Source of the DNA: Streptomyces sp. NBC_01723
GTDB taxonomy: Bacteria; Actinomycetota; Actinomycetes; Streptomycetales; Streptomycetaceae
Assembly (NCBI RefSeq): GCF_036246005.1
Contig: NZ_CP109171.1
Span: 1,662,001-1,726,000 of the forward strand
DNA: 64,000 bases
Direction of reading: 5' to 3'
Shown: piece after piece, positions 24,614 through 33,049 of the stretch
Position numbering within the stretch: position 1 is the stretch's first letter
How the letters are laid out: each line of letters starts with the position of its first letter
Program-made: the position numbers and the translations under genes
The notes under the pieces: model-generated
Told to the model about the DNA's origin: nothing
The model's input: only the letters and a program-made list of their open reading frames with translations
The model's database searches: none

Positions 24614-25804
24614 TCAGCAACTGCACCCGCAGTCGCAGCCGTCGCATCCGCACCCGTCGCCGTCACAGCAGTTACTGCAGCAGTCGCAGCAGCTGCAGCA
24701 TCCGTCGCACCCGCCGCAGTCGCAGTTGGCGCACGAGCCCTCCTTGCGTTCCCCGCTCCACGGGTCGTGGTAGGTGCCGCAGCACAGCTGGCACGTACAG
24801 GCCAGCCCCACCCACACCGCGCACCCCGCGAGCAGCCCCCGCCGGTCGCGCCGGGGCGGTTCCGGGGGCGTCGGCCCACCGGGGCCACCGGGTGCGCCCG
24901 GGGTGCCGGGAGGGGCGTACGGATGGCCGCCGTGGGCGCACGACACGGTGCCGAACGCCCGGTCGACGGAGTTGCCCAACTCGTGCACGAGCAGCCGGTG
25001 CACGAGCCGCCCGTCGCCGAACTCCGCCTCGCGCAGGGCCAGCCGCACCCCGTGCACCGCGTCGTCGGCGAGCCGCCGGGCCTCGGTGAGCGGGGTCCCG
25101 GTCGCGGTGAGCGGGTTCCAGGCGCCGGACGCGGCGTCGGCCTCCCGGTCCTCCACGGCGTCCAGGAGATGGGCGAGCCGGCCGAAGAGGCGCCCCGCCT
25201 CGGCGAGCGGCTCGGCGTTGTGCGGGCGGCCGGCGAGGTGCGCGGTGTGCGCGAAGGCGGCGGCGGTGGCGGTCTCGGTCGGCTCGGTGACCGTGAGCAG
25301 GGGTGTGCCGGGCCCGGCGAGAGCCTCGATGCCACCCTGCCGGTCCACGGCGTCGACCAGGACTGCCGTGTCGAACCCGACGGCACTGCCGCCGCGCGCT
25401 CCCGCGGCGTCCCAGCCGGTGGCGACCCGGCGGGCGGCGAGGGCCACCGGCCGGCGCGCCAGCAGGCCGTCCCCGTCGGCGACATGGTCGCGCACCTTGG
25501 CCGAGGCCAGCACCAGTGAGACGGCCGCAGCGAGCCGGGCCCCCTCGCCGTGCGCGACCGACGCGGTACGCATCCCGCGCAACGGACAGGGCCCGGCGGT
25601 GCGCCGCCCGGCCCCCGCACCACCGTTCCCGGCCTGAGCCTCCGTCAAAACCGATATAAGAAGCCCGTCATAGTTCGTCACGATCCGCGCGAACTGGCCG
25701 TGGTCCTTGCGCAGAGCGAGACACAATCCGCACAAATGCGCCATCCACTGGCTCGTGAGGCTCTCTCCGAGCCGGTGCCTGCAAGGCCTGACGATTCCGA
25801 ACAC
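24614..25804 (-). CDS. DUF5685 protein with a cysteine-rich tail
   Basis: A 396-residue protein of the actinobacterial DUF5685 family. MFGIVRPCRHRL is the expected start, then CGLCLAL with paired cysteines, a largely helical middle (HELGNSVDRAFG) and a Pro/Gly linker. The last 38 residues contain 18 cysteines, mostly as CC or CxC pairs, which suggests metal binding. GTG 25804 has GGGGGAG 5 bp upstream; upstream codons add nothing conserved. The role is unknown. It is divergent from sflA. Confidence 0.82.
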   Translation of the reverse strand: MFGIVRPCRHRLGESLTSQWMAHLCGLCLALRKDHGQFARIVTNYDGLLISVLTEAQAGNGGAGAGRRTAGPCPLRGMRTASVAHGEGARLAAAVSLVLASAKVRDHVADGDGLLARRPVALAARRVATGWDAAGARGGSAVGFDTAVLVDAVDRQGGIEALAGPGTPLLTVTEPTETATAAAFAHTAHLAGRPHNAEPLAEAGRLFGRLAHLLDAVEDREADAASGAWNPLTATGTPLTEARRLADDAVHGVRLALREAEFGDGRLVHRLLVHELGNSVDRAFGTVSCAHGGHPYAPPGTPGAPGGPGGPTPPEPPRRDRRGLLAGCAVWVGLACTCQLCCGTYHDPWSGERKEGSCANCDCGGCDGCCSCCDCCSNCCDGDGCGCDGCDCGCSC

Positions 25805-26092
25805 GACACTCCCCCGTGGTTGGTACGACGCTGAGCTGCGGCATCGTACCGAGCCCTCGTTCACCCGTACGCACCCCGCCTCACCCGTCCGCCGCGAAGA
25901 ATCATATTTCACTCACAGTCAGCAGCCGTTTGGGAAACGACCCTTGGGACACAAGGACTCTCGACGGATTCGCTGTGCACCAGTACCGTCACAAACCCCC
26001 CGGGCGGCGTCTATCCACTTGGCGCGACGTCCGCATCATGGATGACCATAGGGATGCGGAAGCACGAAAGACCGCTGTGAGAGGAGGCGTCC

Positions 26093-26530
26093 ATGGGATC
26101 GGTACGCAAGGCGAGTGCGTGGCTCGGCCTCGTCGACGACAACGATGACGAGCGCTACTACGACGACGACTACTCCGAGGGCACCGAGTCCGGGGACGCC
26201 TGGGTCACGGACCCGCGGGTGAAGGTGGCCTCGGACGTGGCCGAGGAGAAGGGCCGCCGCATCGCGACCGTCACCCCGGACAGCTTCCGGGACGCACGGT
26301 CCATCGGCGAGCTGTTCCGGGAAGGGGTCCCGGTCATCATGAACCTGACGGCCATGGAGGCGACCGACGCCAAGCGCGTCGTCGACTTCGCCGCCGGGCT
26401 CATCTTCGGCCTGCGCGGTTCGATCGAGCGGGTGTCCACCCGGGTGTTCCTGCTCAGCCCGGCCGACACCCAGGTCATCAGCGGCGAGCCCGCCGCGCAC
26501 CGTTCCGACGGTTTCTTCAACCAGAGCTGA
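26093..26530 (+). CDS. sflA: SepF-like protein SflA
   Basis: A 145-residue SepF-family protein. Residues 1-15 ([15 protein letters not shown]) form the amphipathic membrane anchor, an acidic YYDDDYSE linker follows, and the SepF core ([44 protein letters not shown]) runs to the end. SepF tethers FtsZ in Gram-positives; in S. coelicolor the paralogue SflA at this position is reported to keep FtsZ and DivIVA from wrong places during tip growth. ATG 26093 follows GAGAGGAGG. Synteny favours SflA over the classical SepF, which sits with ftsZ. Confidence 0.85.
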   Translation: MGSVRKASAWLGLVDDNDDERYYDDDYSEGTESGDAWVTDPRVKVASDVAEEKGRRIATVTPDSFRDARSIGELFREGVPVIMNLTAMEATDAKRVVDFAAGLIFGLRGSIERVSTRVFLLSPADTQVISGEPAAHRSDGFFNQS

Positions 26531-26557
26531 GGCGGGGCCGTTCACCACGGCCCCGCC
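26531..26557. terminator. Bidirectional terminator
   Basis: A perfect 11-bp stem with a 5-nt loop directly after the sflA stop, facing the convergent acyl-CoA dehydrogenase gene. Confidence 0.85.
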
Positions 26558-26593
26558 CGCCCCACGCCGGACTCCCCCGGGACCTGACCCGTC

Positions 26594-27787
26594 CTACCGG
26601 AAGGCGTCGAGTCCGGTGAGCGCCTTGCCCAGCACCAGCTGGTGCATCTCGACGGTGCCCTCGTAGGTGAGCACCGATTCCAGGTTCGTCGCGTGCCGCA
26701 TGACGGGGTATTCGAGGGAGATCCCGTTGGCGCCGAGGATCGTGCGGGCCGTGCGGCAGATGTCGATGGCCTCGCGCACGTTGTTGAGCTTGCCGAAGCT
26801 GACCTGCTCGGGACGCAGGCGGCCGGCGTCCATGCGCCGCCCGAGGTGGTGGGCGAGCAGGATCCCCTTGTGCAGTTCGACCGCCATGTCGGCGAGCTTG
26901 GCCTGGGTCAGCTGGAAGCCGCCGATGGGCCGCCCGAACTGCTCCCGCGACTTCGCGTACTCCACGGCCGCCTCGAAGGAGCTGCGGGCCGCGCCCATCG
27001 AACCCCACACGATGCCGTAGCGGGCGTGGGTGAGACAGCCGAGCGGTCCGCGCAGCCCGGTGGCCTCCGGCAGTACGGCGTCGGCGGGCAGTCGTACGTC
27101 GTCCAGGACCAGCTCGCTGGTGACGCTGGCCCGCAGGGACCACTTGTGCTTGATCTCGGGGGCGGAGAAGCCGGGGCTGTCGGTCGGCACCACGAACCCC
27201 CGGATGCCCTCCTCGGTCTGCGCCCAGACGACGGCCACGCCGGCCACCGACCCGTTCGTGATCCACATCTTGCGGCCGTTGAGGATCCAGTCCCCGCCGC
27301 CGTCCCGCTTGGCGTGGGTACGCATGTTGGCCGGGTCGGACCCGTGATCGGGCTCGGTCAGCCCGAAGCACCCGATGACGTCACCGGCGGCCATGCGCGG
27401 CAGCCATGCCTGCTTCTGGTCCTCACTGCCGAAGCGGTGGATGGCGTACATGGCGAGGGAGCCCTGCACGGAGACCAGGGAGCGGATGCCGGAGTCGGCC
27501 GCCTCCAGCTCCAGGCAGGCGAGGCCGTACTGGACGGCGGTGGCGCCGGCGCAGCCGTAGCCCTCCAGCGACATGCCGAGCGCGCCGATACCGCCGAGTT
27601 CGCGGGCGAGTTCCCGGATGCCGGGCAGCTCGCCCCGCTCGTACCAGTCGGCGACGTACGGCAGCACGCGGTCGGCGGCCCAGTCCCGCACGGTGTCCCG
27701 GATCGCCAGGTCCTCCGGGTCCAGGAGGTCGTCGATACCGAGGGGGTCGACGGGGTCGAAGGCGGGCAACTTGGGGGACGAGGCCAT
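26594..27787 (-). CDS. Acyl-CoA dehydrogenase, glutaryl-CoA dehydrogenase-like
   Basis: A 397-residue FAD enzyme that oxidises an acyl-CoA to the enoyl-CoA. CFGLTEPDHGSDP and WILNGRKMWITNG are the two acyl-CoA dehydrogenase signatures, REQFGRPIGGFQ and the FAD/tetramer region GANGISLEYPV follow, and TYEGTVEMH carries the catalytic Glu at about 376, the position used by glutaryl-CoA dehydrogenases. Length is normal. ATG 27787 is used. A perfect 17-bp palindrome 22 bp upstream overlaps a TAGTTT -10, pointing to TetR-type repression by an unlinked regulator. Confidence 0.9.
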   Translation of the reverse strand: MASSPKLPAFDPVDPLGIDDLLDPEDLAIRDTVRDWAADRVLPYVADWYERGELPGIRELARELGGIGALGMSLEGYGCAGATAVQYGLACLELEAADSGIRSLVSVQGSLAMYAIHRFGSEDQKQAWLPRMAAGDVIGCFGLTEPDHGSDPANMRTHAKRDGGGDWILNGRKMWITNGSVAGVAVVWAQTEEGIRGFVVPTDSPGFSAPEIKHKWSLRASVTSELVLDDVRLPADAVLPEATGLRGPLGCLTHARYGIVWGSMGAARSSFEAAVEYAKSREQFGRPIGGFQLTQAKLADMAVELHKGILLAHHLGRRMDAGRLRPEQVSFGKLNNVREAIDICRTARTILGANGISLEYPVMRHATNLESVLTYEGTVEMHQLVLGKALTGLDAFR

Positions 27788-27809
27788 GGGACACCCTCCG
27801 GGACGATAA

Positions 27810-27826
27810 AACTAGCAGTGCTAGTT
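27810..27826. promoter_or_regulatory. TetR-type operator of the acyl-CoA dehydrogenase gene
   Basis: AACTAGCA-G-TGCTAGTT, a perfect 17-bp palindrome. Minus-strand TAGTTT within it is a likely -10 box, so binding would block transcription. Confidence 0.65.
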
Positions 27827-27875
27827 ACGGCTCGACGCCGACGTTACGCGGCAGTGTGGCGCACGTCCACCCTGT

Positions 27876-28146
27876 CTCCCACCCACACACCACCCGTTCA
27901 CCGTCGACCGGGAGGCGGACGTCGCCCGCGGGGGTGCACCACCATCGGCGGCCGCGGGCGCACCGAACCACCCGCCGCAAGCCGCCAACGGCGCGACGCC
28001 CCCCGGGGGGCGCCCGCCTCCCGGCCGACGGTGAACGCGTCTCCCACCCACCCACCGCAAGCCGCCGCACCCCCGCCGGCGGCGCCGCACCCCCGCCGGC
28101 GCCGCACCCCTCTCTTGGCGGTGAACGGGTGGTGCGTGGGTGGGAG
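27876..28146. mobile_element. MITE-like element with 28-bp inverted repeats
   Basis: Terminal inverted repeats at 27876-27903 and 28119-28146 match at 27 of 28 positions. The interior is non-coding. Internal partial copies of both arms occur at 28029-28037 and 28041-28051, suggesting two merged units. No transposase and no clear target-site duplication were seen. Confidence 0.5.
28064..28110. repeat. 17-bp tandem repeat
   Basis: GCCGCACCCCCGCCGGC occurs at 28064-28080 and 28084-28100, followed by a partial third unit, inside the inverted-repeat element. Confidence 0.6.
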
Positions 28147-28156
28147 GGAACCGCGG

Positions 28157-29758
28157 TCACACCGAGACGCGTGACTCCGCCGCGTCCCGCGGCGCGGGCA
28201 CCGACACCGACTCCTCGCACTGCATCACCCGCGGCAACCGCAACGCCATCACCGCCCCCAGCAACAACAACCCCGCACTCACCACCAACGTCACATGCAG
28301 CCCGTGCACGAACGCATCCCCCGCGGCCCGCCGCAGCGCAACCCCCGCAGCCCCACCCAGCTGCGCAGCAACCTCGTACGCCTCCCCCAGCGAATGCCCC
28401 GCCGCAGAGGACGCCGACGACGGCACCCCCGGCACACCCCCCGCCACCCCGGGCCCGTACGCCGCGTTCATCACGCTCCCCAGCAGCGCGATCCCGATCC
28501 CGGCCCCGAGCTGGTACGACGTCTCGCCGATCGCCGCCGCCCCACCCGCCTGCTCCTGCGGCGCCTCACTCAGCATCGACTCGTACGCCCCGAACAGCGT
28601 CGTCTCCAGACCGAACCCGAGCAGCACGAACCCGGACAGCATCAGCGCGCAGTTGTCGCTCCGCCCCAGCGCCGTCAGCAGCACCACCGCGAAGGCCGTC
28701 AGGCAGAACCCCGCGCACACCATCCGCCGCGGCCCGAACCGCCGCAGCATCCGCGCGCCCGCCAGCCCCGCCGCCATCGCCGCGAAGGTCAGCGGCAGCA
28801 GCCGCAGCCCGGTCTCCAGCGGCGACAGCCCGAGCACCAGTTGCAGGTACTGCGCCGCGATCAGCTCCAGGCCCACCAGCGCCAGCATGGCCAGCACGAT
28901 GCACCCCACCGACGTGCTGAAGGCCGGCCGCCGGAACATCTCCAGGTCCACCAGCGGATGCGTACGCCGCCGCTGCCGCCGTACGAACCCGACCAGCAGG
29001 GCCGCGCCCAGCACCAGCGGTACCACGGTGAGCAGGCTCGCCACCGGTTCGCCGCCGCCCAGCCGCTTCACGCCCAGGACGACCCCGAAGAGACCGGCCG
29101 CCGCCATCAGCGCGCCGACCACGTCCCAGGGCCCGCGCCCGTCGCCCTTCGACTCGGGCAGCAGCAGCCGCCCCACCGGCAGGCTGACCAGCATCAGCGG
29201 GATGTTGACGAGGAAGACCGAGCCCCACCAGAAGTGCTCCAGGAGGAACCCGCCGAGCAGCGGCCCGACCGCCGCGCCGACCGCGGCCACCGCGCTCCAG
29301 ATGCCGATGGCCAGCGCCCGCTCCCGCCGGTCGGGAAAGACCTGGCGCAGGATCGACAGCGTCGCGGGCATGATCATCGCGCCGCCGACCCCGAGCAGCG
29401 CCCGGGCCAGGATCAGGACCTGGGCGGTGTCGGCGAGGGCCGCCAGCGCGGAGGCGACGCCGAAGAGCGCGTAGCCGAGCAGCAGGATCCGTCTGCGGCC
29501 CACACGGTCACCCAGCGTGCCGAAGAGGATCAGCAGCGAGGCGCAGACCAGCGGATAGATGTCGACGATCCAGAGCAGCTCGATCGCACCGGGCCTGAGG
29601 TCCTCGGTGACGGCGGGGACCGCCACGTGGAGGACCGTGGCGTCCACGGCGACGAGCAGCAGGCTGACGCAGAGGACGACCAGGACCACCCAGCGGTTGG
29701 CACCGGCCCCGGCAGCCCGACGGCGCAGCTCGGCGGCGGCCGTGGTCGTACCGGACAT
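28157..29758 (-). CDS. MFS drug-efflux transporter, 14-TM (QacA/SmvA type)
   Basis: A 533-residue proton-driven exporter of the DHA2 family. The signature is complete: WVVLVVLCVSLLLVAVDATVLHVAVP in TM1 (motif D1), LFGTLGDRVGRRRILLLG (motif A, loop 2-3), and LLGVGGAMIMPATLSI (motif C, exporter signature). About 14 hydrophobic segments are visible. ATG 29758 has GGAGGT 6 bp upstream. The long in-frame N-terminal extension is not used. The substrate is unknown, probably cationic or antibiotic. No TetR gene is adjacent. Confidence 0.92.
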   Translation of the reverse strand: MSGTTTAAAELRRRAAGAGANRWVVLVVLCVSLLLVAVDATVLHVAVPAVTEDLRPGAIELLWIVDIYPLVCASLLILFGTLGDRVGRRRILLLGYALFGVASALAALADTAQVLILARALLGVGGAMIMPATLSILRQVFPDRRERALAIGIWSAVAAVGAAVGPLLGGFLLEHFWWGSVFLVNIPLMLVSLPVGRLLLPESKGDGRGPWDVVGALMAAAGLFGVVLGVKRLGGGEPVASLLTVVPLVLGAALLVGFVRRQRRRTHPLVDLEMFRRPAFSTSVGCIVLAMLALVGLELIAAQYLQLVLGLSPLETGLRLLPLTFAAMAAGLAGARMLRRFGPRRMVCAGFCLTAFAVVLLTALGRSDNCALMLSGFVLLGFGLETTLFGAYESMLSEAPQEQAGGAAAIGETSYQLGAGIGIALLGSVMNAAYGPGVAGGVPGVPSSASSAAGHSLGEAYEVAAQLGGAAGVALRRAAGDAFVHGLHVTLVVSAGLLLLGAVMALRLPRVMQCEESVSVPAPRDAAESRVSV

Positions 29759-30002
29759 GTACGTACCTCCATGTTCCCTCGCGTCCGGCGGGCTGCGCGG
29801 GGTGGGGACTCCCCTGCGGGTCGCCGGAGAGGAGCGGAGGTCTCCGGGCCGTGCAACGGAACGCGAGTGACTGGCCAGATTACGCGAGAGCGCGCACCGC
29901 ACATGTGGCGGGCCTCACACATCCCGCGTGACCTGTGCGGCATGTGCCGCCGCGGCCGCGGTTCCGCCCGCCCCGGCCGACGGGCCGCCGCCCCGCCCGG
30001 CC

Positions 30003-30008
30003 GATAAT
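30003..30008 (+). promoter_or_regulatory. -10 hexamer (leaderless) for mannosyltransferase
   Basis: GATAAT, 7 bp before GTG 30016, without an SD. Confidence 0.55.
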
Positions 30009-30015
30009 CGAGCCC

Positions 30016-31203
30016 GTGACCGATCTCGAGACGCGCGCCGCGGACCGCCCCGGTGTCCTGCGCCGGGCCGCCCCGGCGCTCCTGGGCTACGCGGCCGTAC
30101 GCGCCCTCGGCCTGCTCGCCCTGGCCCTGTGGAGCGCCGCCCGCGACAAGAGCGCGTACACGCTGCTGACGGCCCGCTGGGACGCCCTCTGGTACACGAG
30201 GGTCGCCGAGCTGGGGTACGGCTACGAGGTGCGGCTGCCCAACGGGGACGTCCATTCCAACCTGGCGTTCTTCCCGCTGCTGCCGTGGCTGGAGCGGCTC
30301 GGGGCGGCGGTGACGCCCCTGTCGTACGCGGATGCCGGGTTCGTCGTGAGCCTGCTCGCCTCGCTCGCCGCGGCCTGGGGCATCTTCGCGGTGGCGGAGC
30401 ACCTCTACGGCCGCCGCGTCGGCGTCTGCGCCGTGCTGCTGTGGGCGGTGCTGCCGGTCGCGGTCGTGCAGTCGATGGCGTACAGCGAGTCCCTGTTCAC
30501 GGCGCTGGCCGCCTGGTCGCTGTACGCGGTGCTGACCGGGCGCTGGGTGACGGCGGGGACGCTGGCCGCGCTGGCCGGGCTGACCCGCCCGGTGGGGCTC
30601 GCGGTGACGGCGGCGGTGTGGGTGGCCGCGGTCGCGGCATTCGTGCGAAGCCGGAGCGACGCCCTCCCGGACGGCGCCCACCGGCCGGAGCGCGCCCTGG
30701 GCGACGGCGCACGGCGCGTGCTCGGCATGCTCCTCGCGCCCCTGGGCGCCGCCGGTTACGTGCTGTGGGTCGGCCACCGCACCGGCGGGGGCCCGCTCGG
30801 CTATCTCGACGTGCAGGCCGGCTGGCGCAACGGCTTCGACGGCGGCGCGGCCTTCGCCCGCTTCGTCGCCGGGAAGTTCACGTCGTTTCCGGGGGCCATG
30901 GCGGGCGTGGGACTGATCGTCGGGGTCGCGTTGCTGGTCTGGCTGTACGTGGTGTGCGTACGGCGGCGGCAGCCGCTCGCGCTGCTGGTGTACACGGGCC
31001 TCGTCGTGGTGCTCGCCCTGTGCGCGTCGAGCTACTTCGGATCCAAGCCCCGGCTGCTGCTGCCCGCCTTCCCCCTGCTGCTGCCCCTCGCCGTGGCTCT
31101 GGCCAAGCTGCGAACGCCCAGGTCAGCGCTTGCCGTGGGGGGCCTCGCGCTGGTGTCGGCGGTGTACGGGGCGTTCTGGCTGAACGGGTCCGGACCGCCC
31201 TGA
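30016..31203 (+). CDS. PIG-V-like integral membrane mannosyltransferase
   Basis: A 395-residue GT-C type membrane glycosyltransferase. It has about 9-10 hydrophobic segments. A conserved luminal loop, WDALWYTRVAELGY, carries the Asp typical of polyprenyl-phosphate-mannose transferases; HSNLAFFPLLPWL and QSMAYSESLFT are further family blocks. It would transfer mannose (or another sugar) from a polyprenyl phosphate to a lipid or protein on the outer membrane face. GTG 30016 is chosen for the leaderless promoter 7 bp upstream. It is monocistronic. Confidence 0.82.
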   Translation: MTDLETRAADRPGVLRRAAPALLGYAAVRALGLLALALWSAARDKSAYTLLTARWDALWYTRVAELGYGYEVRLPNGDVHSNLAFFPLLPWLERLGAAVTPLSYADAGFVVSLLASLAAAWGIFAVAEHLYGRRVGVCAVLLWAVLPVAVVQSMAYSESLFTALAAWSLYAVLTGRWVTAGTLAALAGLTRPVGLAVTAAVWVAAVAAFVRSRSDALPDGAHRPERALGDGARRVLGMLLAPLGAAGYVLWVGHRTGGGPLGYLDVQAGWRNGFDGGAAFARFVAGKFTSFPGAMAGVGLIVGVALLVWLYVVCVRRRQPLALLVYTGLVVVLALCASSYFGSKPRLLLPAFPLLLPLAVALAKLRTPRSALAVGGLALVSAVYGAFWLNGSGPP

Positions 31204-31441
31204 CCGGCCGCGGGCGCCCGGTGGCCGCAGGGAGAATTCCGTACCAGCATTCGGTTAACTAATTCATAAGCACGATAAAACCGCCGACCGGGCCGATCAA
31301 AGGAATTGAAGCCCACGACCCGCGGGGATTGCGCATTCGCCGGAAATAAAGCGCCGCCTGAGAGGAATCCCACATCACATCGTCATCACAAACCCGTTGA
31401 TTCGGCCGGGATCACTCCTCACTCGCTGTAACGTCGATTGG
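31204..31441. other. AT-rich promoter region before the PAP2 gene
   Basis: A 238-base stretch much richer in A+T than average, with several short AT tracts. It holds the promoter of the PAP2 gene and no gene. Confidence 0.45.
31429..31434 (+). promoter_or_regulatory. -10 hexamer (leaderless) for PAP2 gene
   Basis: TAACGT, 7 bp before GTG 31442, with no SD. Confidence 0.5.
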
Positions 31442-32461
31442 GTGCGTACCGAACGGAAGCTCACCCGTCTGGACCGGGTGTTCGCGAGACTGGACCGGGA
31501 GCCGGAACGACCGGCGCTCCTGGCCGTGCCGGAGATGAGCCGGCACAGGATCGCGCTGTTCGCCGGAACCCTCGCGTTCTACCTCGCGATCGTGTGGGCC
31601 GTGCTGATCAGCTCGTGGCTGGTCCGGCTCGACTGGCAGGTCATGTTCTTCCGGCCCTACCAGCAGTGGCCGGAGATCCACGCCTTCGTCGACTACTACG
31701 TCGTGCTGGGCCAGCGCGGCCCCACCGCCGTGATGGTCGCGGCCTGGCTGGGCTGGCGCTCCTGGCGGCAGCACACCCTGCGCCCGCTGCTCGCGCTCGG
31801 CGCCTCCCTGCTCCTGCTGAACGTCACGGTCGGTGCCGCCAAGTACGGCATGGGCCGGCTGGGACCGCACTACGCGACCACGATCGGCTCCAACGAGATG
31901 TGGCTCGGCGGCGATATATTTCCGAGCGGTCACACCGCGAACGCCGTCGTGACCTGGGGCATCCTGGCCTACCTGGCCTCGACGCCGAGGGCGCGGCGCT
32001 GGCTGTCGGCCCTGATGGCGGTCACCTCGCTCGGGGTGGGCATGTCCACCGTCTACCTCGGTACGCACTGGCTGAGCGACGTGCTCCTCGGCTGGGCGGC
32101 CGGACTGCTGATCCTGCTGGCGCTGCCCTGGTTCGAACCGCTGATCACCCGCGCCGAGGCCTGGATCCTCGGCCTGCGCGACCGCTGGTACGCCCGCCGC
32201 GGCAGCGAGGACGCCGCGGGCCGGCCGGCCGGCCCGCCCGTGGTCCTCACCCCGCCGGTCCCCGGCCGGGACGAAGCGCCGTCCCGCGAGCCGGTGGCCC
32301 CGTCCCGCACCACCCGCGCCCCGGCGCATCTGCCTCCGGGCCCGCACACGGCGCGCTCGGACCGTACGCCGGTGACCCCTGCGGGGAGCCGACGGCCGCC
32401 GCACGCCGACCGGCACCCACGCAACACGGCCCCGGCCGCACGCCCCCTGTCGGGCGGCTGA
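31442..32461 (+). CDS. PAP2-family membrane phosphatase
   Basis: A 339-residue type 2 phosphatidic-acid phosphatase-like protein. Five or six transmembrane helices cover residues 45-245. The three active-site motifs are KYGMGRLGP (motif 1, K-x6-RP variant with GP), FPSGHT (motif 2, catalytic His) and VYLGTHWLSDV (motif 3, nucleophilic His and Asp). It probably dephosphorylates a lipid phosphate or undecaprenyl diphosphate. The C-terminal 100 residues are a Pro/Arg-rich disordered tail. The start is GTG 31442 with a leaderless promoter. Confidence 0.88.
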   Translation: MRTERKLTRLDRVFARLDREPERPALLAVPEMSRHRIALFAGTLAFYLAIVWAVLISSWLVRLDWQVMFFRPYQQWPEIHAFVDYYVVLGQRGPTAVMVAAWLGWRSWRQHTLRPLLALGASLLLLNVTVGAAKYGMGRLGPHYATTIGSNEMWLGGDIFPSGHTANAVVTWGILAYLASTPRARRWLSALMAVTSLGVGMSTVYLGTHWLSDVLLGWAAGLLILLALPWFEPLITRAEAWILGLRDRWYARRGSEDAAGRPAGPPVVLTPPVPGRDEAPSREPVAPSRTTRAPAHLPPGPHTARSDRTPVTPAGSRRPPHADRHPRNTAPAARPLSGG

Positions 32462-32467
32462 GCGCGC

Positions 32468-32683
32468 TCAGCCCTTCCAGGACCGCGCCACGCGGCCGTC
32501 CTTCACCTCGAAGTTGAGGCGGCCCACGCGGTACTCCATGGTGATGATCGTGCCCGGCGCCAGGGACCGCACCGTCGACCAGCCGCGCTCGCGCGCCAGC
32601 CGCTCGGCCTCGTCGGAATCGAGGCCGACGTAGCCGTCCGGGCTGTCCTGGGGTTCGGCCGGGGGTGTCGGAATCGGTGCCAT
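32468..32683 (-). CDS. I78-family peptidase inhibitor (potato inhibitor I-like)
   Basis: A 71-residue protein. The signature is GLDSDEAERLARERGW, then the reactive loop around TIITMEYR and the C-terminal RLNFEVKDGRV strand, as in bacterial I78 inhibitors of subtilisin- or chymotrypsin-like proteases. There is no signal peptide, so it would act in the cytosol. A TAGCGT -10 sits 6 bp before the ATG, which suggests a leaderless message. It is convergent with the PAP2 gene. Confidence 0.82.
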   Translation of the reverse strand: MAPIPTPPAEPQDSPDGYVGLDSDEAERLARERGWSTVRSLAPGTIITMEYRVGRLNFEVKDGRVARSWKG

Positions 32684-32689
32684 GCGGCC

Positions 32690-32695
32690 ACGCTA
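32690..32695 (-). promoter_or_regulatory. -10 hexamer (leaderless) for I78 gene
   Basis: TAGCGT on the minus strand, 6 bp before the ATG at 32683. Confidence 0.5.
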
Positions 32696-33035
32696 TGCCC
32701 TGCCCCCGGACCGGGGAAGCCCAGGCCGCCGACACAGGGCACGGATGCACCTACGGTCACATTTCTGTCACAGGATCACGGTGCGCGTTTTGCGGGAACT
32801 CCGTCACACGAACGGACGGTTTCGTACGCCTTTCGCGAGCGGGTGAGGTGAATTACCGCGTGTCGCGACGGACCGTCGAATAGGCGGACGCAATTGGCCC
32901 GCATTGCACCCCTGGGCCGGTCCGCATTCCGCACCCGAACATCCCCGAACGGACATGCGGGCGACTTCGAAATCACTTACGCGGACCGAACACGGGACAC
33001 AGGAAAGACACCCCTCGCTCACAGGTTCTCCCCAT

Positions 33036-33047
33036 CTCGCCGGCGAG
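33036..33047. terminator. Possible short terminator
   Basis: CTCGCCGGCGAG, a perfect 12-bp palindrome 3 bases past the stop of the 33050 gene. Weak as a terminator because there is no loop space. Confidence 0.25.
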
Positions 33048-33049
33048 GG

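Larger units (their letters stand above)
27788..28156. other. Intergenic region: ACAD promoter plus inverted-repeat element
   Basis: It contains the acyl-CoA dehydrogenase operator and a 271-bp element with 28-bp inverted repeats. No gene is supported: the long frames across it are artefacts of very GC-rich repeats. Confidence 0.6.
32684..33049. other. Intergenic region without a supported gene
   Basis: A 366-base stretch. A plus-strand frame that ends at 32883 has several A/T third positions and no domain. A 12-bp palindrome at 33036-33047 lies just past the stop of the next gene. Nothing else is clear. Confidence 0.45.

Noticed and set aside
27821..28220. Several Arg/Gly-rich frames across 27821-28220
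   Set aside because: They cross the repeat element, have no SD, and exist on several frames and both strands, as expected from GC-rich repeats.
32665..32883. 72-codon frame with CAFCG zinc-ribbon-like motif
   Set aside because: Third codon positions are rich in A/T compared with neighbours, there is no SD, and it overlaps the I78 gene promoter.
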